This document shows positions 17,307 to 26,270 of a stretch of 64,000 nt of DNA, in pieces. Numbering within the stretch: position 1 is the first letter of the stretch; each line of letters begins with the position of its first letter. A model generated the notes under the pieces. It did not search any database. It was not told where the DNA came from and saw nothing but the letters and a program-made list of their open reading frames with translations. The stretch lies in the NCBI GenBank assembly GCA_965203635.1, contig OZ241903.1:682001-746000 (forward strand). Direction: 5' to 3'. A program made the position numbers and the translations under genes. This DNA comes from Aldehydirespirator sp965203635 (lineage in GTDB: Bacteria; Actinomycetota; Acidimicrobiia; Acidimicrobiales; Aldehydirespiratoraceae).

Positions 17307-17566
17307 GAATTGGCAGCACAATGCACGCATACCGTGCACAACGCTGCCAATTCGACAGGCATGTGCCGGAGCCTCGCGAACTGGCAGCACAATGCACGCA
17401 TACCGTGCACAACGCTGCCAATTCGACAGGCATGTGCCGGAGCCTCGCGAACTGGCAGCACAATGCACGCATACCGTGCACAACGCTGCCAATTCGACAG
17501 GCATGTGCCGGAGCCTCACGGACTGGCAGCACAATGCACGCATACCGTGCACAACGCTGCCAATTC
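17307..17566. repeat. Tandem array of four nested palindromes, 71-bp period
   Basis: Palindromes at 17307-17353, 17378-17424, 17449-17495 and 17520-17566, each 47 bp, starting exactly 71 bp apart and joined by an almost invariant 24-bp spacer with GGCATGTGCC. Outer arms GAA(C/T)TGGCAGC and GCTGCCAATTC; inner stem TGCACG-catac-CGTGCA. It lies inside the operon between the DUF35 gene and the acyl-CoA ligase. The identical spacers rule out a CRISPR array. It would fold strongly in the mRNA and could control ligase expression or protect the upstream message. Confidence 0.9.
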
Positions 17567-17589
17567 GGATCCGGCTGATTTCCGATCCG

Positions 17590-18000
17590 TCACTTGATCG
17601 CCCCGAACATTGGTAGCGACACGCCCTCAGGGCGGTCCTCAAAGACCGCCTCGACTCGGTCGCCGATAGCCAAACTGGACATGTCGGGGGCGACGAGGTT
17701 GGTCAGCATCCGCGGACCCTCGTCCAGTTCGACGACTGCCACCACGTAGGGAACATCGTCGGCCCAGGTGTCGTCGTAGAAGGGCACATGGACCTCGGTG
17801 AACGTCCATACCGATCCCATACCGCTCATCGTCTGCCACGACAGCTCGCTGCTCCAGCAGCTGGGACAATGCTCCCGGGGCGGGAAGAACACCAGGCCGC
17901 AAGCGTCGCAGCGCGGCAGCATCAGCTCGTGGCGGGCGGCCGCCTCCCAGTACGGCGCGGTGGCGGTGTCGTTCAGGTCGGGTCGGGGCTTGCCGGTCAT
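17590..18000 (-). CDS. DUF35 zinc-ribbon/OB-fold protein
   Basis: 136-residue protein with an N-terminal helix (YWEAAARHEL), zinc ribbon CDACG...CPSC, then an OB fold (GSVWTFTEVHVPFY, VAVVELDEGPRML, VEAVFED). DUF35 proteins are acyl-CoA-binding partners of thiolase-fold enzymes (Ltp2/ChsH2-type aldolases, some thiolases). The ATG overlaps the stop of the thiolase-like gene (ATGA), so the two surely act together. A longer upstream reading frame is not needed. Confidence 0.88.
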   Translation of the reverse strand: MTGKPRPDLNDTATAPYWEAAARHELMLPRCDACGLVFFPPREHCPSCWSSELSWQTMSGMGSVWTFTEVHVPFYDDTWADDVPYVVAVVELDEGPRMLTNLVAPDMSSLAIGDRVEAVFEDRPEGVSLPMFGAIK

Positions 18001-19157
18001 CCGCCCCTCCCCAACACCATGGTCGAGAACGTCGAGAACACGCCGCCGTTGCCGTGGGCCACCACCGCTTCGGCGCCGTCCACCTGGCGTCGCCCGGCGG
18101 TGCCCTGCAGCTGACGGACCGCGTCGAGCAGGTGGAACACCCCGCCGGCGTGGCCGTGCGACAGCATCCCACCGTGCAGGTTCACCGGGCACTTCGAGCC
18201 CAGCGCCAGCGCCCCCGACTCGGCGTACGGCCCGCCCTCACCCTGCCCGCACAGGCCGAGAGCCTCGACCCCGGCCACCACGCTGAACGTGCAGGCGTCG
18301 TGGATGTACACGGCGTCGGCATCGGCCGCGGTCACGCCAGCTCGATCGAAGGCTCGGGCCGCGGCCACCGGCCCGCCCAACTCATGCAGGTCGGGGGCTT
18401 GCGACGGGATGTGATGGGTGGTCGCCGCGCCGTATCCCAGCACCCGCGCGTGGGGCACGCCCAGACTCCGGGCCCGCTCGACGGACGTCACCAGGAAGGC
18501 CCCGCCCGCGTCGGAGATCAATGAGCAGTCCAGCCGGCGCAGGGGCGACGAGATCATCGGCGAGGCCTGGTGGTCGGCCAGGGTGATGGGCTCGCGCTTG
18601 TGGGCGTTGTCGTTGAGCGAGGCGTGATGCCGGGAGGTGACCGCCACCGCGCCCAGCTGCTCGCTGGTGGTGCCGTAGAGGTGCATGTGGCGCTGGGCGA
18701 ACAGGGCGTAGCCGCTGATCATGGCGATCTGGCCGTAGGGGGCCTCGAAGTCCTCTCCTCCGGTGAGGGTGCCCGGCGCCCGGCCCCGACCCGCCCGGCG
18801 GATGGAGATGCCGTTCTCGCCGTAGGTGCACAGCGCGGCGGTGCACATGCCGGCGTCGATGGCCGCGGCCACATTGAGCAGGGCCGCATGGTGGGTGCCG
18901 GGGCCGCCCACGTCGGTGACTACGGCCAGCTCGGGTCGCAGCCCCAGATGCTCGGCCACCCGGGCCGCGTGCAGCATCATCGCCTGGGAGTAGCCCGAGA
19001 ACGAGAACACCCCGTCGATGTCGTCCTTGGCCAGGCCGGCTGCGGCCACCGCGGCCACGCCTGCCTCAGCCTGCAGGCTGATGGCGCTGCGGCCCGGCAG
19101 CTTCCCGATGGGTGTCTCGGCGACGCCGACAATGGCGATGCCGTCGAGCACGCTCAC
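17997..19157 (-). CDS. Thiolase-fold protein (lipid-transfer/SCP-x type)
   Basis: 386-residue thiolase-superfamily protein with GIAIVGVAETPIGK at the start, late motifs HDACTFSV and NLHGGMLSHGHAGG. The usual nucleophilic cysteine region reads GGPGTHHAALL with no cysteine, as in Ltp2-like aldolases that work with DUF35 partners; it may therefore be a retro-aldolase rather than a true thiolase. GTG at 19157 overlaps the upstream stop (GTGA). In this operon it would cleave the CoA ester formed downstream of carboxylation. Confidence 0.82.
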   Translation of the reverse strand: MSVLDGIAIVGVAETPIGKLPGRSAISLQAEAGVAAVAAAGLAKDDIDGVFSFSGYSQAMMLHAARVAEHLGLRPELAVVTDVGGPGTHHAALLNVAAAIDAGMCTAALCTYGENGISIRRAGRGRAPGTLTGGEDFEAPYGQIAMISGYALFAQRHMHLYGTTSEQLGAVAVTSRHHASLNDNAHKREPITLADHQASPMISSPLRRLDCSLISDAGGAFLVTSVERARSLGVPHARVLGYGAATTHHIPSQAPDLHELGGPVAAARAFDRAGVTAADADAVYIHDACTFSVVAGVEALGLCGQGEGGPYAESGALALGSKCPVNLHGGMLSHGHAGGVFHLLDAVRQLQGTAGRRQVDGAEAVVAHGNGGVFSTFSTMVLGRGG

Positions 19158-21025
19158 CCCGCACGCTCCCACAGCAAGCTGCCGGCTCCGTCACCCCGGG
19201 CCGTCCAGCCGGCTGGAATCGCATGGACCGTGCCCGCGATCTTGATGAGCGAAGGACCGGCAACCTCCTCGCCCGGCTCCGAACTGGCAGCGCCCAGGTC
19301 CGAAATCGGCACCGACGGCTGCCAATTCGGATCGAGCCTAGGAGCCGCAGGAGAACTGGCAGCGCCCAGGTCCGAAATCGGCACCGACGGCTGCCAATTC
19401 GACGACACGTCGATGCGGACCACCGGGTCAGTGGGGTCGGCGTCGATCGGGGCGGCCGCTGGCTGGCTCCTCCCCGACCGGTGGTGTGCGGTGGCTGTGA
19501 TCTGGGCCTCAGGCACCGGCAGGCGTTCCGCCTCCAGGTCGAGCCGGGCACGGGCCGCGAGCTGGTCGGCGACCTCGACCGGGTCATCGTCAGGTGCCAG
19601 CGCAGCTTCGTAGCGCTGTTCGACCTGGGCCTCGGCCACGCCCCGAGCACTGAAGACCCCGCCCGCTGCGAACGACCGGATCCGGCTGATGCCCGCCAGG
19701 TCCGCGACCGGGCCCGCGTGGAGCCCTCCGGCCCCGCCGAACGCGTAGAGGGTGACCTCCTCGGGACCGATCCCCGAGCGGGACAGCAGATCCCCGATAG
19801 CGGCGGCCGCCTTCTCGTGGGCGGCTCGATGCACGAGCCGGGCCGCGGCCCCCGGATCGCCGCCGGCCAGCGGACCCAGTGCCGCCGAAGCCCGGCCCGC
19901 GTCCAGCACGATGTCGCCGGGAAGCTCCTGCCCGTCGGCCAGCAGTCCCAGCACCACGTCGGCATCGGTGAGAGTCGGTTCGGCGCCGCCCCGACCGAAC
20001 GCGGCCGGCCCGGGCACGGCGCCCGCGCTGGCCGGCCCCACCGTCACCGTCCCCGAGTTGCTCCGCGACGCGATGGACGATCCGCCCAGGCCGACCGACA
20101 CGATCCCCGGCACCGGCAGCGACACCCTCACACCAACGATGTCGGGCTCCCGGTTCACTTCGTAGGTTCCGTCCCGCACCAGGCCGAGGTCGAGGGTCGT
20201 GCCCCCCATGTCGAAGGCGATCACCGTCGAGTCTCCGTGCTCGCGTGCCAGGCCGGCGGCCAGACCCAGCCCAGCGGCCGGGCCCGAGCTGTAGGTGCTG
20301 ATGGCGGTGGTGCGGGGCATCCGGCCGAATGTGCCGTCGGAGCGGGTCGCCAGCAGCGGCACCGACAGGCCGGCCTGTTGAAGGACTCCCTCGGTGCGGT
20401 ACAGCAGCTTGGCCATGGGCCGGCTCAGGTAGGCGTTGAGGACGGCCGTGTTGGTCCGCAACCCGTCGTCCTCGACATCGGCCGTCTCCCACCCCAGCGT
20501 GAGCGGCATCGACCGCAGGTAATGGACGGGGTAACGGTCCCTCACCAACTCCCGCAGCCCCAGCTCAGCATCCCGGTGCGTTCCTCGCAGGCTCACGACG
20601 GTCTGGCGCACGCCTCGCTGGACGAAGTCGCGGCATAGTCCCAGCGCCTCCTCGGCGGCCGCGTCCGGGGCGACGCCCACCACATCGTCGGTCCGCACGA
20701 ATACTCCCAGCGCCGCAGCCGGCTCGAATGGCCCGTACAACGACTTCTCGGCCCCGGCCTCGACCATTAGCCCGACCGGGTCGCCGGTGCCGGTGACCAC
20801 GGCGTTGGTGCCGATGGTGGTGGCCAGCCGGAACAGGTCGACGTCTCCCAGGAGGTCCCGAAGCGATACGCCGAAGGCCTCGGCCCCCTCAGCCAGGCAC
20901 GCCATCACCGAGCGGGTCAGGTCGAAGTGAGTGGTGGGCACCTTTGCGGCCACCGTCCGGTCGCCGTCGAAGAAGTACCCGTCGGTAAAGGTGCCCCCCA
21001 TGTCGATGCCCACCGAGTACGTCAC
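19154..21025 (-). CDS. HyuA-like subunit (hydantoinase A/oxoprolinase; ketone carboxylase-like) with in-frame repeats
   Basis: 623-residue protein of the ASKHA-type hydantoinase A/acetone carboxylase beta family: GIDMGGTFTDG at the N-terminus, TIGTNAVV, FDMGGTTLDLGLV, and AFGGAGGLHAGPVA. Likely phosphorylating or ATP-using subunit. Near the C-terminus (about residues 545-590) two copies of NWQPSVPISDLGAAS are encoded by palindromic repeats inserted without breaking the frame; the ordinary C-terminal GPSLI...AIPAGW follows. GTG at 21025 overlaps the preceding stop (GTGA). An upstream extension is open but lies inside the neighbouring gene. Confidence 0.85.
   Translation of the reverse strand: MTYSVGIDMGGTFTDGYFFDGDRTVAAKVPTTHFDLTRSVMACLAEGAEAFGVSLRDLLGDVDLFRLATTIGTNAVVTGTGDPVGLMVEAGAEKSLYGPFEPAAALGVFVRTDDVVGVAPDAAAEEALGLCRDFVQRGVRQTVVSLRGTHRDAELGLRELVRDRYPVHYLRSMPLTLGWETADVEDDGLRTNTAVLNAYLSRPMAKLLYRTEGVLQQAGLSVPLLATRSDGTFGRMPRTTAISTYSSGPAAGLGLAAGLAREHGDSTVIAFDMGGTTLDLGLVRDGTYEVNREPDIVGVRVSLPVPGIVSVGLGGSSIASRSNSGTVTVGPASAGAVPGPAAFGRGGAEPTLTDADVVLGLLADGQELPGDIVLDAGRASAALGPLAGGDPGAAARLVHRAAHEKAAAAIGDLLSRSGIGPEEVTLYAFGGAGGLHAGPVADLAGISRIRSFAAGGVFSARGVAEAQVEQRYEAALAPDDDPVEVADQLAARARLDLEAERLPVPEAQITATAHHRSGRSQPAAAPIDADPTDPVVRIDVSSNWQPSVPISDLGAASSPAAPRLDPNWQPSVPISDLGAASSEPGEEVAGPSLIKIAGTVHAIPAGWTARGDGAGSLLWERAG
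19281..19400. repeat. Two nested palindromes inside a coding sequence, 72-bp period
   Basis: Copies at 19281-19328 and 19353-19400, 48 bp each, with the same outer arms (GAACTGGCAGC / GCTGCCAATTC) as the array at 17307-17566 but a different inner stem (GGTCCG-aaat-CGGcACC). Unit length 72 = 24 codons and palindrome length 48 = 16 codons, so both insertions keep the HyuA-like frame, whereas non-coding copies have period 71. Confidence 0.9.
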
Positions 21026-21879
21026 GGCCGTGCGACCTCGCCTGACAGGATCCGGGACGCGTGGCGCAGCAGGGCTGGGGACACGCCGCCGTCGAGCGGC
21101 GCGATAACGATCTCGTCGAGATCCGGGACGGCCCGGTGCCGAGCCAGGCACTGCTCCAGCATCGTGGCCGACTCGAAGACGTCCGCGGCCACGAGCGCCA
21201 AGCCCTCCGAACATCCCGAGGCGGAAGCCCATTGCCGATAGCCGAGCGTGGCGGGCCAGCCGGTACCCGCGCCGCCGGTCACTAGCAGTAGATCGACGCG
21301 GAGATGCGCGGCCGCTCGAATGATCGGTTCGTGCGAGTCGCCCGCGAGATGATCGTCGAAACGGGTGTCGTCACTGAGGTCCTCGACCACCGCGACCCGG
21401 CTCACGCCGCCAGCCACCAGCGCGCCGACACGGGCGGTGGCCAGATCCGACGCCGCGTCCAGGGCATCGGCTGCGTCCGGCCCCTCCAGCCGACCTTCCG
21501 CACCCGCCGCGAGGCGAGCAGTCCAGGCCAGCGGTCCCGATACGAGTCCCAGCACAGGCGGTGCCGACGGCGAATTCGCCAGTCCCGCGGCCACTGCGTC
21601 GAGCGGTCCGAAGCCCGGCTCGACGCCCGCTCCCGCACCCAGCTCGCTTCGTAGAGCCGCGTCCTCGGCCTCCACCGACCAGGGCGCACAGCAGTGGGTA
21701 AGACCCAAGGCTCTGGTGCCCTCGTCGATACAGCGGACCTGGCCATCGAGATCCTCGGGCCAAGCCCGGCCCAGCGCCTTGGCGCAGACCACCGCGGGAA
21801 CCAGAGCGGTCAACCGGCTCACCGCTTCACCTGCGGCCATTCTGCGTGCACTTGCCGGCCGCATGGCCGAGAACCGCAC
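21022..21879 (-). CDS. Uncharacterised ~30 kDa subunit of the carboxylase operon (epsilon-like)
   Basis: 285-residue protein with no motif I can name with certainty; the spacing of hydrophobic strands and VLGLVSGPL, LLLVTGGAG recall barrel proteins such as uroporphyrinogen decarboxylase relatives. Size and position between HyuB-like and HyuA-like genes match the separate ~34 kDa component of acetophenone carboxylase, which is the basis of this call. The stop overlaps the next start (GTGA). Start uncertain: GTG 21879, ATG 21864 and ATG 21840 are all possible, none with a strong ribosome site. Confidence 0.6.
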   Translation of the reverse strand: MRFSAMRPASARRMAAGEAVSRLTALVPAVVCAKALGRAWPEDLDGQVRCIDEGTRALGLTHCCAPWSVEAEDAALRSELGAGAGVEPGFGPLDAVAAGLANSPSAPPVLGLVSGPLAWTARLAAGAEGRLEGPDAADALDAASDLATARVGALVAGGVSRVAVVEDLSDDTRFDDHLAGDSHEPIIRAAAHLRVDLLLVTGGAGTGWPATLGYRQWASASGCSEGLALVAADVFESATMLEQCLARHRAVPDLDEIVIAPLDGGVSPALLRHASRILSGEVARP

Positions 21880-21897
21880 ACAGAACGGGTCGGCGGG

Positions 21898-24093
21898 TCA
21901 TCGGTGCCATGTGCCGGCGTCGGATACGGGCTCGGTCGGGTAGTCGCGGTCGTCGATTACCTGCACCGGCGCCGGGAACTCGCCATAGTGGCGCAGAGCC
22001 TCGGGCGGGGGCCGTCGCTGCGACCAGTCGGCCACGAACTCCGCGTAGGGCCGGCCCTGCCGCTTGCGCTCGGCCCGGATCTCGGCCCGGCGAGCTTCGG
22101 TGGCCTCGGTGTCCACCCGGTCCCGGCCCTGCGTCACGACCACGCCATATAGCCGGGCGGCCAACTCGGGCGAGGTGATCCCGCCGGCGATGTCGCCCAG
22201 CACCGCCTCGGGGTCCCGCTCCAGCACGTCGCCGTAACCGCCCCCGCAGCCCCGGGCCAGCACGACCACGTCACCGTCGCTGACCGACTCGCCCTCGGAG
22301 TTGGTGTGCCCGAAGGCGTACTCACCCGAGATCCGGCGCCGGTCGGCCAGCTCCCGCACGCTCATAGGCAAGTCGGGGGCACCCGCGGCCATCAGCTCCT
22401 TGGCGTCGGAGCCCCGGACGATGATTCGGGGCTGGGCCGCGCCGGAGTAGCCGCCGAACAGCCCGTAGTTCTTGGTGAACCGGCTGCCGGTGCCCACCGA
22501 GTTGCTGCTCAGCTGCGGGGTCCCGTGGATCACGAAGCAGTCGGTGAGGCCGACCCCGCCCCGGTACCGGCCGATCCCGCACACATCCTGGTCGAAGCGG
22601 TTGCGGAACAGGTACACCCAGGGGAACTTGCGCTCCTGCTCCTCGGGGCCGGGGCAGTCCACCACCATGGCCCAGAAGAACCCGGCACTGTGCTCGCCGT
22701 CGAGGTCGAAGCGGGCCCCCTGGCCGGTGGCGTTGCCGTTGGCGGGCCCGCCCGCGATCTGGTTGCCGTACTGTCCGGTGCCGCCGAACTGGATCAGCAG
22801 CAGGTTCTCCGCGAACGGCGCGGTCACCCCGGCCCGGTGGGGGCTGTCGTGCAGCATTCGCATGGCGGCCAGCAGCAGGCCCTGGACCACGACCCGGCCG
22901 GTGTGGCTGCCCGAGCCGGTGCCCGAGTCGCGGCTGGGGGCGTTGACGATGCTGGGCGGGGCGGTGAGCTTGATCGGGTCGAACAGGCCGATGGACCAGC
23001 GCAACCCCCGGAACACCGTCGGGAACAGCGCCGCGGCCGAGGCGGCCCGGGCCAGGTGCCAGCGCAGGTGGAACGGCCCGATGCGGGGCTCGGGCGAGGC
23101 GCCGGCCATATCGATTATCAGCTCGTCGCCTCGCTTGTGCAGATCCACGGGCAGGCGGATGAGCCCGTCGGAGATGCCGATGGTGTCGAGGAACACCACC
23201 GACCGGTAGACGCCGTCGTTGAAGCCGGCGATGCGGCGTCGGGCCAACTCCGCCGACGTCTTGATCGACTGGCGCAGCCCGGCGGCCACGAAGGGGGCGC
23301 CCCGGCGCTCCACCTCCCGCAGCAGCTGCTGGCGCAGCCGCACGCACACCGCCAGGCGGGCCTTCATATCCAGGGAGTTCTGCCGGGGGGTGCGCACCGA
23401 GTTCAACAGGAACTCGAGGTGGTCGGTGTGGAACCGGAAGTCGGTGCCCACCCGCAGCGGCGTGATGTGCAGGCCCTCCTCGTAGCGGGTGCCGATCTCG
23501 GGCGACCAGCCGCCCGGCGAGCGCGACCCGGTCTCGCCCTGGTGCCCGCCGCAGGCCACCCACGCCACCAGCTCGCCGTCGGTGAACACCGGCATCATCA
23601 GGAAGTGGTCGTAGGTGTGCACCCCACCGGCGTCGGGGTCGTTGAAGAAGAAGATGTCGCCGTCGGCCAGCCCCACGGTGGGGTCGTCGACATAGTGCTT
23701 GAGCACGTACTTGACCGGGCCGTAGTGCAGCAGAGCGTGGAGGATCACCCCGGTGGACATGCCGGCCAGGTCGCCCTTGGCGGTGAAGATGCCCACGCCC
23801 AGGTCGCCGGCCTGCAGCATCTCGGCCATGCTCAGGTACTTGCAGACGTCCCGGCCGTCGTCGATGATCGAGTCGAGCTTGTGCAAGAAGATCTCGAGGT
23901 CGACCGGGTCGAGGCGGCCCTCCCCGGCCAGCTCCAGCTCGGTGGGCTCCTCCAGCACCTCGCGGTGCAGCACCTCGGGGTCGAGGCCGGGACCGGGCTT
24001 CATGAGGGGGCGCCCGAAGCGGGCTATCCGCTCGTCGAGGCCCATGGCAGCTACGTCCAGCAGCTGGGCACCAGCCGTCGGGGCGAGGGTCAT
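21898..24093 (-). CDS. HyuB-like subunit (hydantoinase B/acetone carboxylase alpha-like)
   Basis: 731-residue hydantoinase B family protein: DPVDLEIFLHKLDSII, GIFTAKGDLAGMSTG, GDIFFFNDPDAGG, HTYDHFLMMPVF, ACGGHQGETG, and a C-terminal RDPEAVLGDIAGGITSPE. Together with HyuA-like subunits it forms ATP-dependent hydantoinases, oxoprolinases or ketone carboxylases. ATG at 24093 overlaps the upstream stop (ATGA). The combination with a gamma-like zinc ribbon protein favours a carboxylase. Confidence 0.88.
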   Translation of the reverse strand: MTLAPTAGAQLLDVAAMGLDERIARFGRPLMKPGPGLDPEVLHREVLEEPTELELAGEGRLDPVDLEIFLHKLDSIIDDGRDVCKYLSMAEMLQAGDLGVGIFTAKGDLAGMSTGVILHALLHYGPVKYVLKHYVDDPTVGLADGDIFFFNDPDAGGVHTYDHFLMMPVFTDGELVAWVACGGHQGETGSRSPGGWSPEIGTRYEEGLHITPLRVGTDFRFHTDHLEFLLNSVRTPRQNSLDMKARLAVCVRLRQQLLREVERRGAPFVAAGLRQSIKTSAELARRRIAGFNDGVYRSVVFLDTIGISDGLIRLPVDLHKRGDELIIDMAGASPEPRIGPFHLRWHLARAASAAALFPTVFRGLRWSIGLFDPIKLTAPPSIVNAPSRDSGTGSGSHTGRVVVQGLLLAAMRMLHDSPHRAGVTAPFAENLLLIQFGGTGQYGNQIAGGPANGNATGQGARFDLDGEHSAGFFWAMVVDCPGPEEQERKFPWVYLFRNRFDQDVCGIGRYRGGVGLTDCFVIHGTPQLSSNSVGTGSRFTKNYGLFGGYSGAAQPRIIVRGSDAKELMAAGAPDLPMSVRELADRRRISGEYAFGHTNSEGESVSDGDVVVLARGCGGGYGDVLERDPEAVLGDIAGGITSPELAARLYGVVVTQGRDRVDTEATEARRAEIRAERKRQGRPYAEFVADWSQRRPPPEALRHYGEFPAPVQVIDDRDYPTEPVSDAGTWHR

Positions 24094-26270
24094 GGGCCGG
24101 CCTCCGATGATGTGAGCCAGCCGGTGCGCTGCTCGTCGAGGGCGTAGCGCCAGCCGGGCGGCACCGCGACGGTGGTGTCGACGTCCTCCATCAACGCCGG
24201 GCCCTCGGCCGAGAACCCGTCGGGAAGGCCGGCCCGGTCGTAGACAGGAGTGTCGATTGCGCCGGCGCCCGGCCAGCTGACCTCCCGGGTGGCATGGCCT
24301 GGCGACTCGCCGTTGGTGGAGGCTGCGCCGACCGTGCGGGGCCGGGCCTCCAGCCGGTAACCGGAGGCGCCGGCCACCAGCCGGAACAGCTGCACCAGGA
24401 TCCCGCCGTAGGGGTGGATCGATCCGGCCCCGTAGGCCGCCGCGAACACCTCGTTGAAGGCGTCGCACACCGCCACCACATCGTCGGCGCCCTCCAGGAG
24501 CAGCCGGGGCGAGTCGAGCCGCACGGTGTGGTGCTGACCCCCGTAGTTCATGTCGAGCTCCAGCCGGAGGCTCACCGCGTCGAGTCCGAAGCCCTCCTCG
24601 GCCATGTCCCGCTCGGCCAACGCGACCAAGCCTCGAACGACATCGTTGAAGGCGTCGGCCGAGTCGGTGTAGTCATCGCCGTCGAAGAGCTGGACCATGC
24701 GAGTGCGCTCGTAGGTCTGCATCACCGGCATGGTGGCCACGCCATAGGCGTTGAACTCGCTGCCGTGAGGGAAGGTGGCCACGGTGTGCACATCGGCGTA
24801 GCCGGCCACCGCGGCCGCGTGCACCGGACCGGCCCCGCCGAACGCGAACATGGTGAAGTCGCGGGGATCGTGGCCCTCCAGGGCGGTCTGCCGGTAGATC
24901 TCCTGGCCCATCACGCCGTCGATAAGGCGCCGCACCCGCACCGCCGCCTCGGTCACGTCGATGCCGAGCGGGTCCGCGATGCGGCGGCTCAGGGCCCGCT
25001 CGGCCCGGCGCCGGCTCAAGGGCATGGCCCCTCCCAGGAACCGGTCGGGGTCGATGAAGCCCAGCACCACGTCGGCGTCGGTGACGGTCGGCTCGGTGCC
25101 CCCCTGCGAATAGCAGGCCGGGCCGGGCATCGAGCCGGCGCTGCGAGGGCCCACCCTCAACTCACCGGTGTCGGTGAGATGAGCGATCGACCCTCCACCC
25201 GCGCCGATCGAGTAGTTGGCGATCACCGGCAGGTGCACCCGCCAGCGGTCGATCACCGGGTCGAACTCGTAGTTGCGGTCCTGCCCATCGATCACCAGAC
25301 CCACATCGAAGCTGGTGCCGCCCATGTCGGCGGTGATAACCCGGTCGAGTCCGTAGTCGCGGGCCATGGTGGCCGCGCCGGCCAGGCCGGCCACCGGTCC
25401 GCTGCCCAGCAGGTGCAGGGCGGTGGTGCGGCTGGGCGAGGCCACGCCGCCGATGTTGCGGGCCACCAGCAGCGGCCTGCGGCATCCCAGCGCCCGCAGC
25501 CGGTCGCCGAGGTCGATGACGTGCTCCTCGGTGTCGGGGGCCAGGAAGGCGCTGAGGATGGTGGTGATGCTGCGCCGGTACTCGTCGAGGCGGGGGGCCA
25601 CGTCCGACGACAGCAGCACCGGGCAGCGGCCCAGCACCGAGTCGGGGTACTCCCGCCGCACGATCTCGGCCACCTGCTGCTCGTGGGTCGGGTTCATGAA
25701 CGACCATGCCAGGCACACCGCGATGGCCCTCACGCCCTGGCGGACCAGGTGGTCCACCGCGGCCAGCACGTCGTCGGTGCTCAGCGGCATGAGCACCTGG
25801 CCGAAGCAGTCGATGCGCTCCCGCACCCCCACCCGCAGCGGCCGGGGCACGAGGTCGTCGGGTCGCTGGGCCCGGGTGCGGTCGATCTGCACCTCCAGGG
25901 GCATGCCGTCGGCCCAGGAGCGCGAGCGGGCCACATGCACGGTGTCCTCTTGGCCCGCGGTGGTGATGAGCCCGACCTTGGGGCCGGTCCGCTCGATCAG
26001 GGCGTTGGTGCCCACGGTGGTGGAGTACTTGACTGCGTCAACCGCCGCGAAGGCGTCCGCCGGGTCGCAGCCGAGCCGCCGGGCGGCCTGGCCGATGGCG
26101 GCGATCATGCCGTCGGACAGATCGGCGTGGGTAGTCGGCGACTTGCCGGTGGCCTGGCGCCCGCCCAGCACCACGAAGGCGTCGGTGAAGGTCCCCCCGA
26201 TGTCCACGTCGAGCAGGCTCGGCCCGCCGGCACCGGCCAGGCTCGCACCCGCGGCTTCAGCAGACGGCAT
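24090..26270 (-). CDS. HyuA-like subunit, second copy (ketone carboxylase-like)
   Basis: 726-residue ASKHA protein: LLDVDIGGTFTDAFVV, YSTTVGTNALIER, ITADMGGTSFDVGLV, AFGGAGPVHA, and a C-terminal GPALMEDVDTTVAVPPGW. About 100 residues longer than the HyuA-like protein at 19154-21025 and only distantly similar to it, so the two are distinct subunits, as the alpha and alpha-prime of acetophenone carboxylase are. It overlaps the zinc-ribbon gene by 14 nt. Start ATG 26270 precedes an Ala/Gly-rich lead; a shorter start is possible. Confidence 0.88.
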   Translation of the reverse strand: MPSAEAAGASLAGAGGPSLLDVDIGGTFTDAFVVLGGRQATGKSPTTHADLSDGMIAAIGQAARRLGCDPADAFAAVDAVKYSTTVGTNALIERTGPKVGLITTAGQEDTVHVARSRSWADGMPLEVQIDRTRAQRPDDLVPRPLRVGVRERIDCFGQVLMPLSTDDVLAAVDHLVRQGVRAIAVCLAWSFMNPTHEQQVAEIVRREYPDSVLGRCPVLLSSDVAPRLDEYRRSITTILSAFLAPDTEEHVIDLGDRLRALGCRRPLLVARNIGGVASPSRTTALHLLGSGPVAGLAGAATMARDYGLDRVITADMGGTSFDVGLVIDGQDRNYEFDPVIDRWRVHLPVIANYSIGAGGGSIAHLTDTGELRVGPRSAGSMPGPACYSQGGTEPTVTDADVVLGFIDPDRFLGGAMPLSRRRAERALSRRIADPLGIDVTEAAVRVRRLIDGVMGQEIYRQTALEGHDPRDFTMFAFGGAGPVHAAAVAGYADVHTVATFPHGSEFNAYGVATMPVMQTYERTRMVQLFDGDDYTDSADAFNDVVRGLVALAERDMAEEGFGLDAVSLRLELDMNYGGQHHTVRLDSPRLLLEGADDVVAVCDAFNEVFAAAYGAGSIHPYGGILVQLFRLVAGASGYRLEARPRTVGAASTNGESPGHATREVSWPGAGAIDTPVYDRAGLPDGFSAEGPALMEDVDTTVAVPPGWRYALDEQRTGWLTSSEAGP

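Noticed and set aside
17307..17566. CRISPR array
   Set aside because: The 24-bp spacers are nearly identical and the repeat unit is a large nested palindrome.
17256..17642. Repeated Cys/His-rich and Asn/Ala-rich frames around 17.3-17.6 kb
   Set aside because: They are translations of the palindrome array, in several frames on both strands; no start signals.
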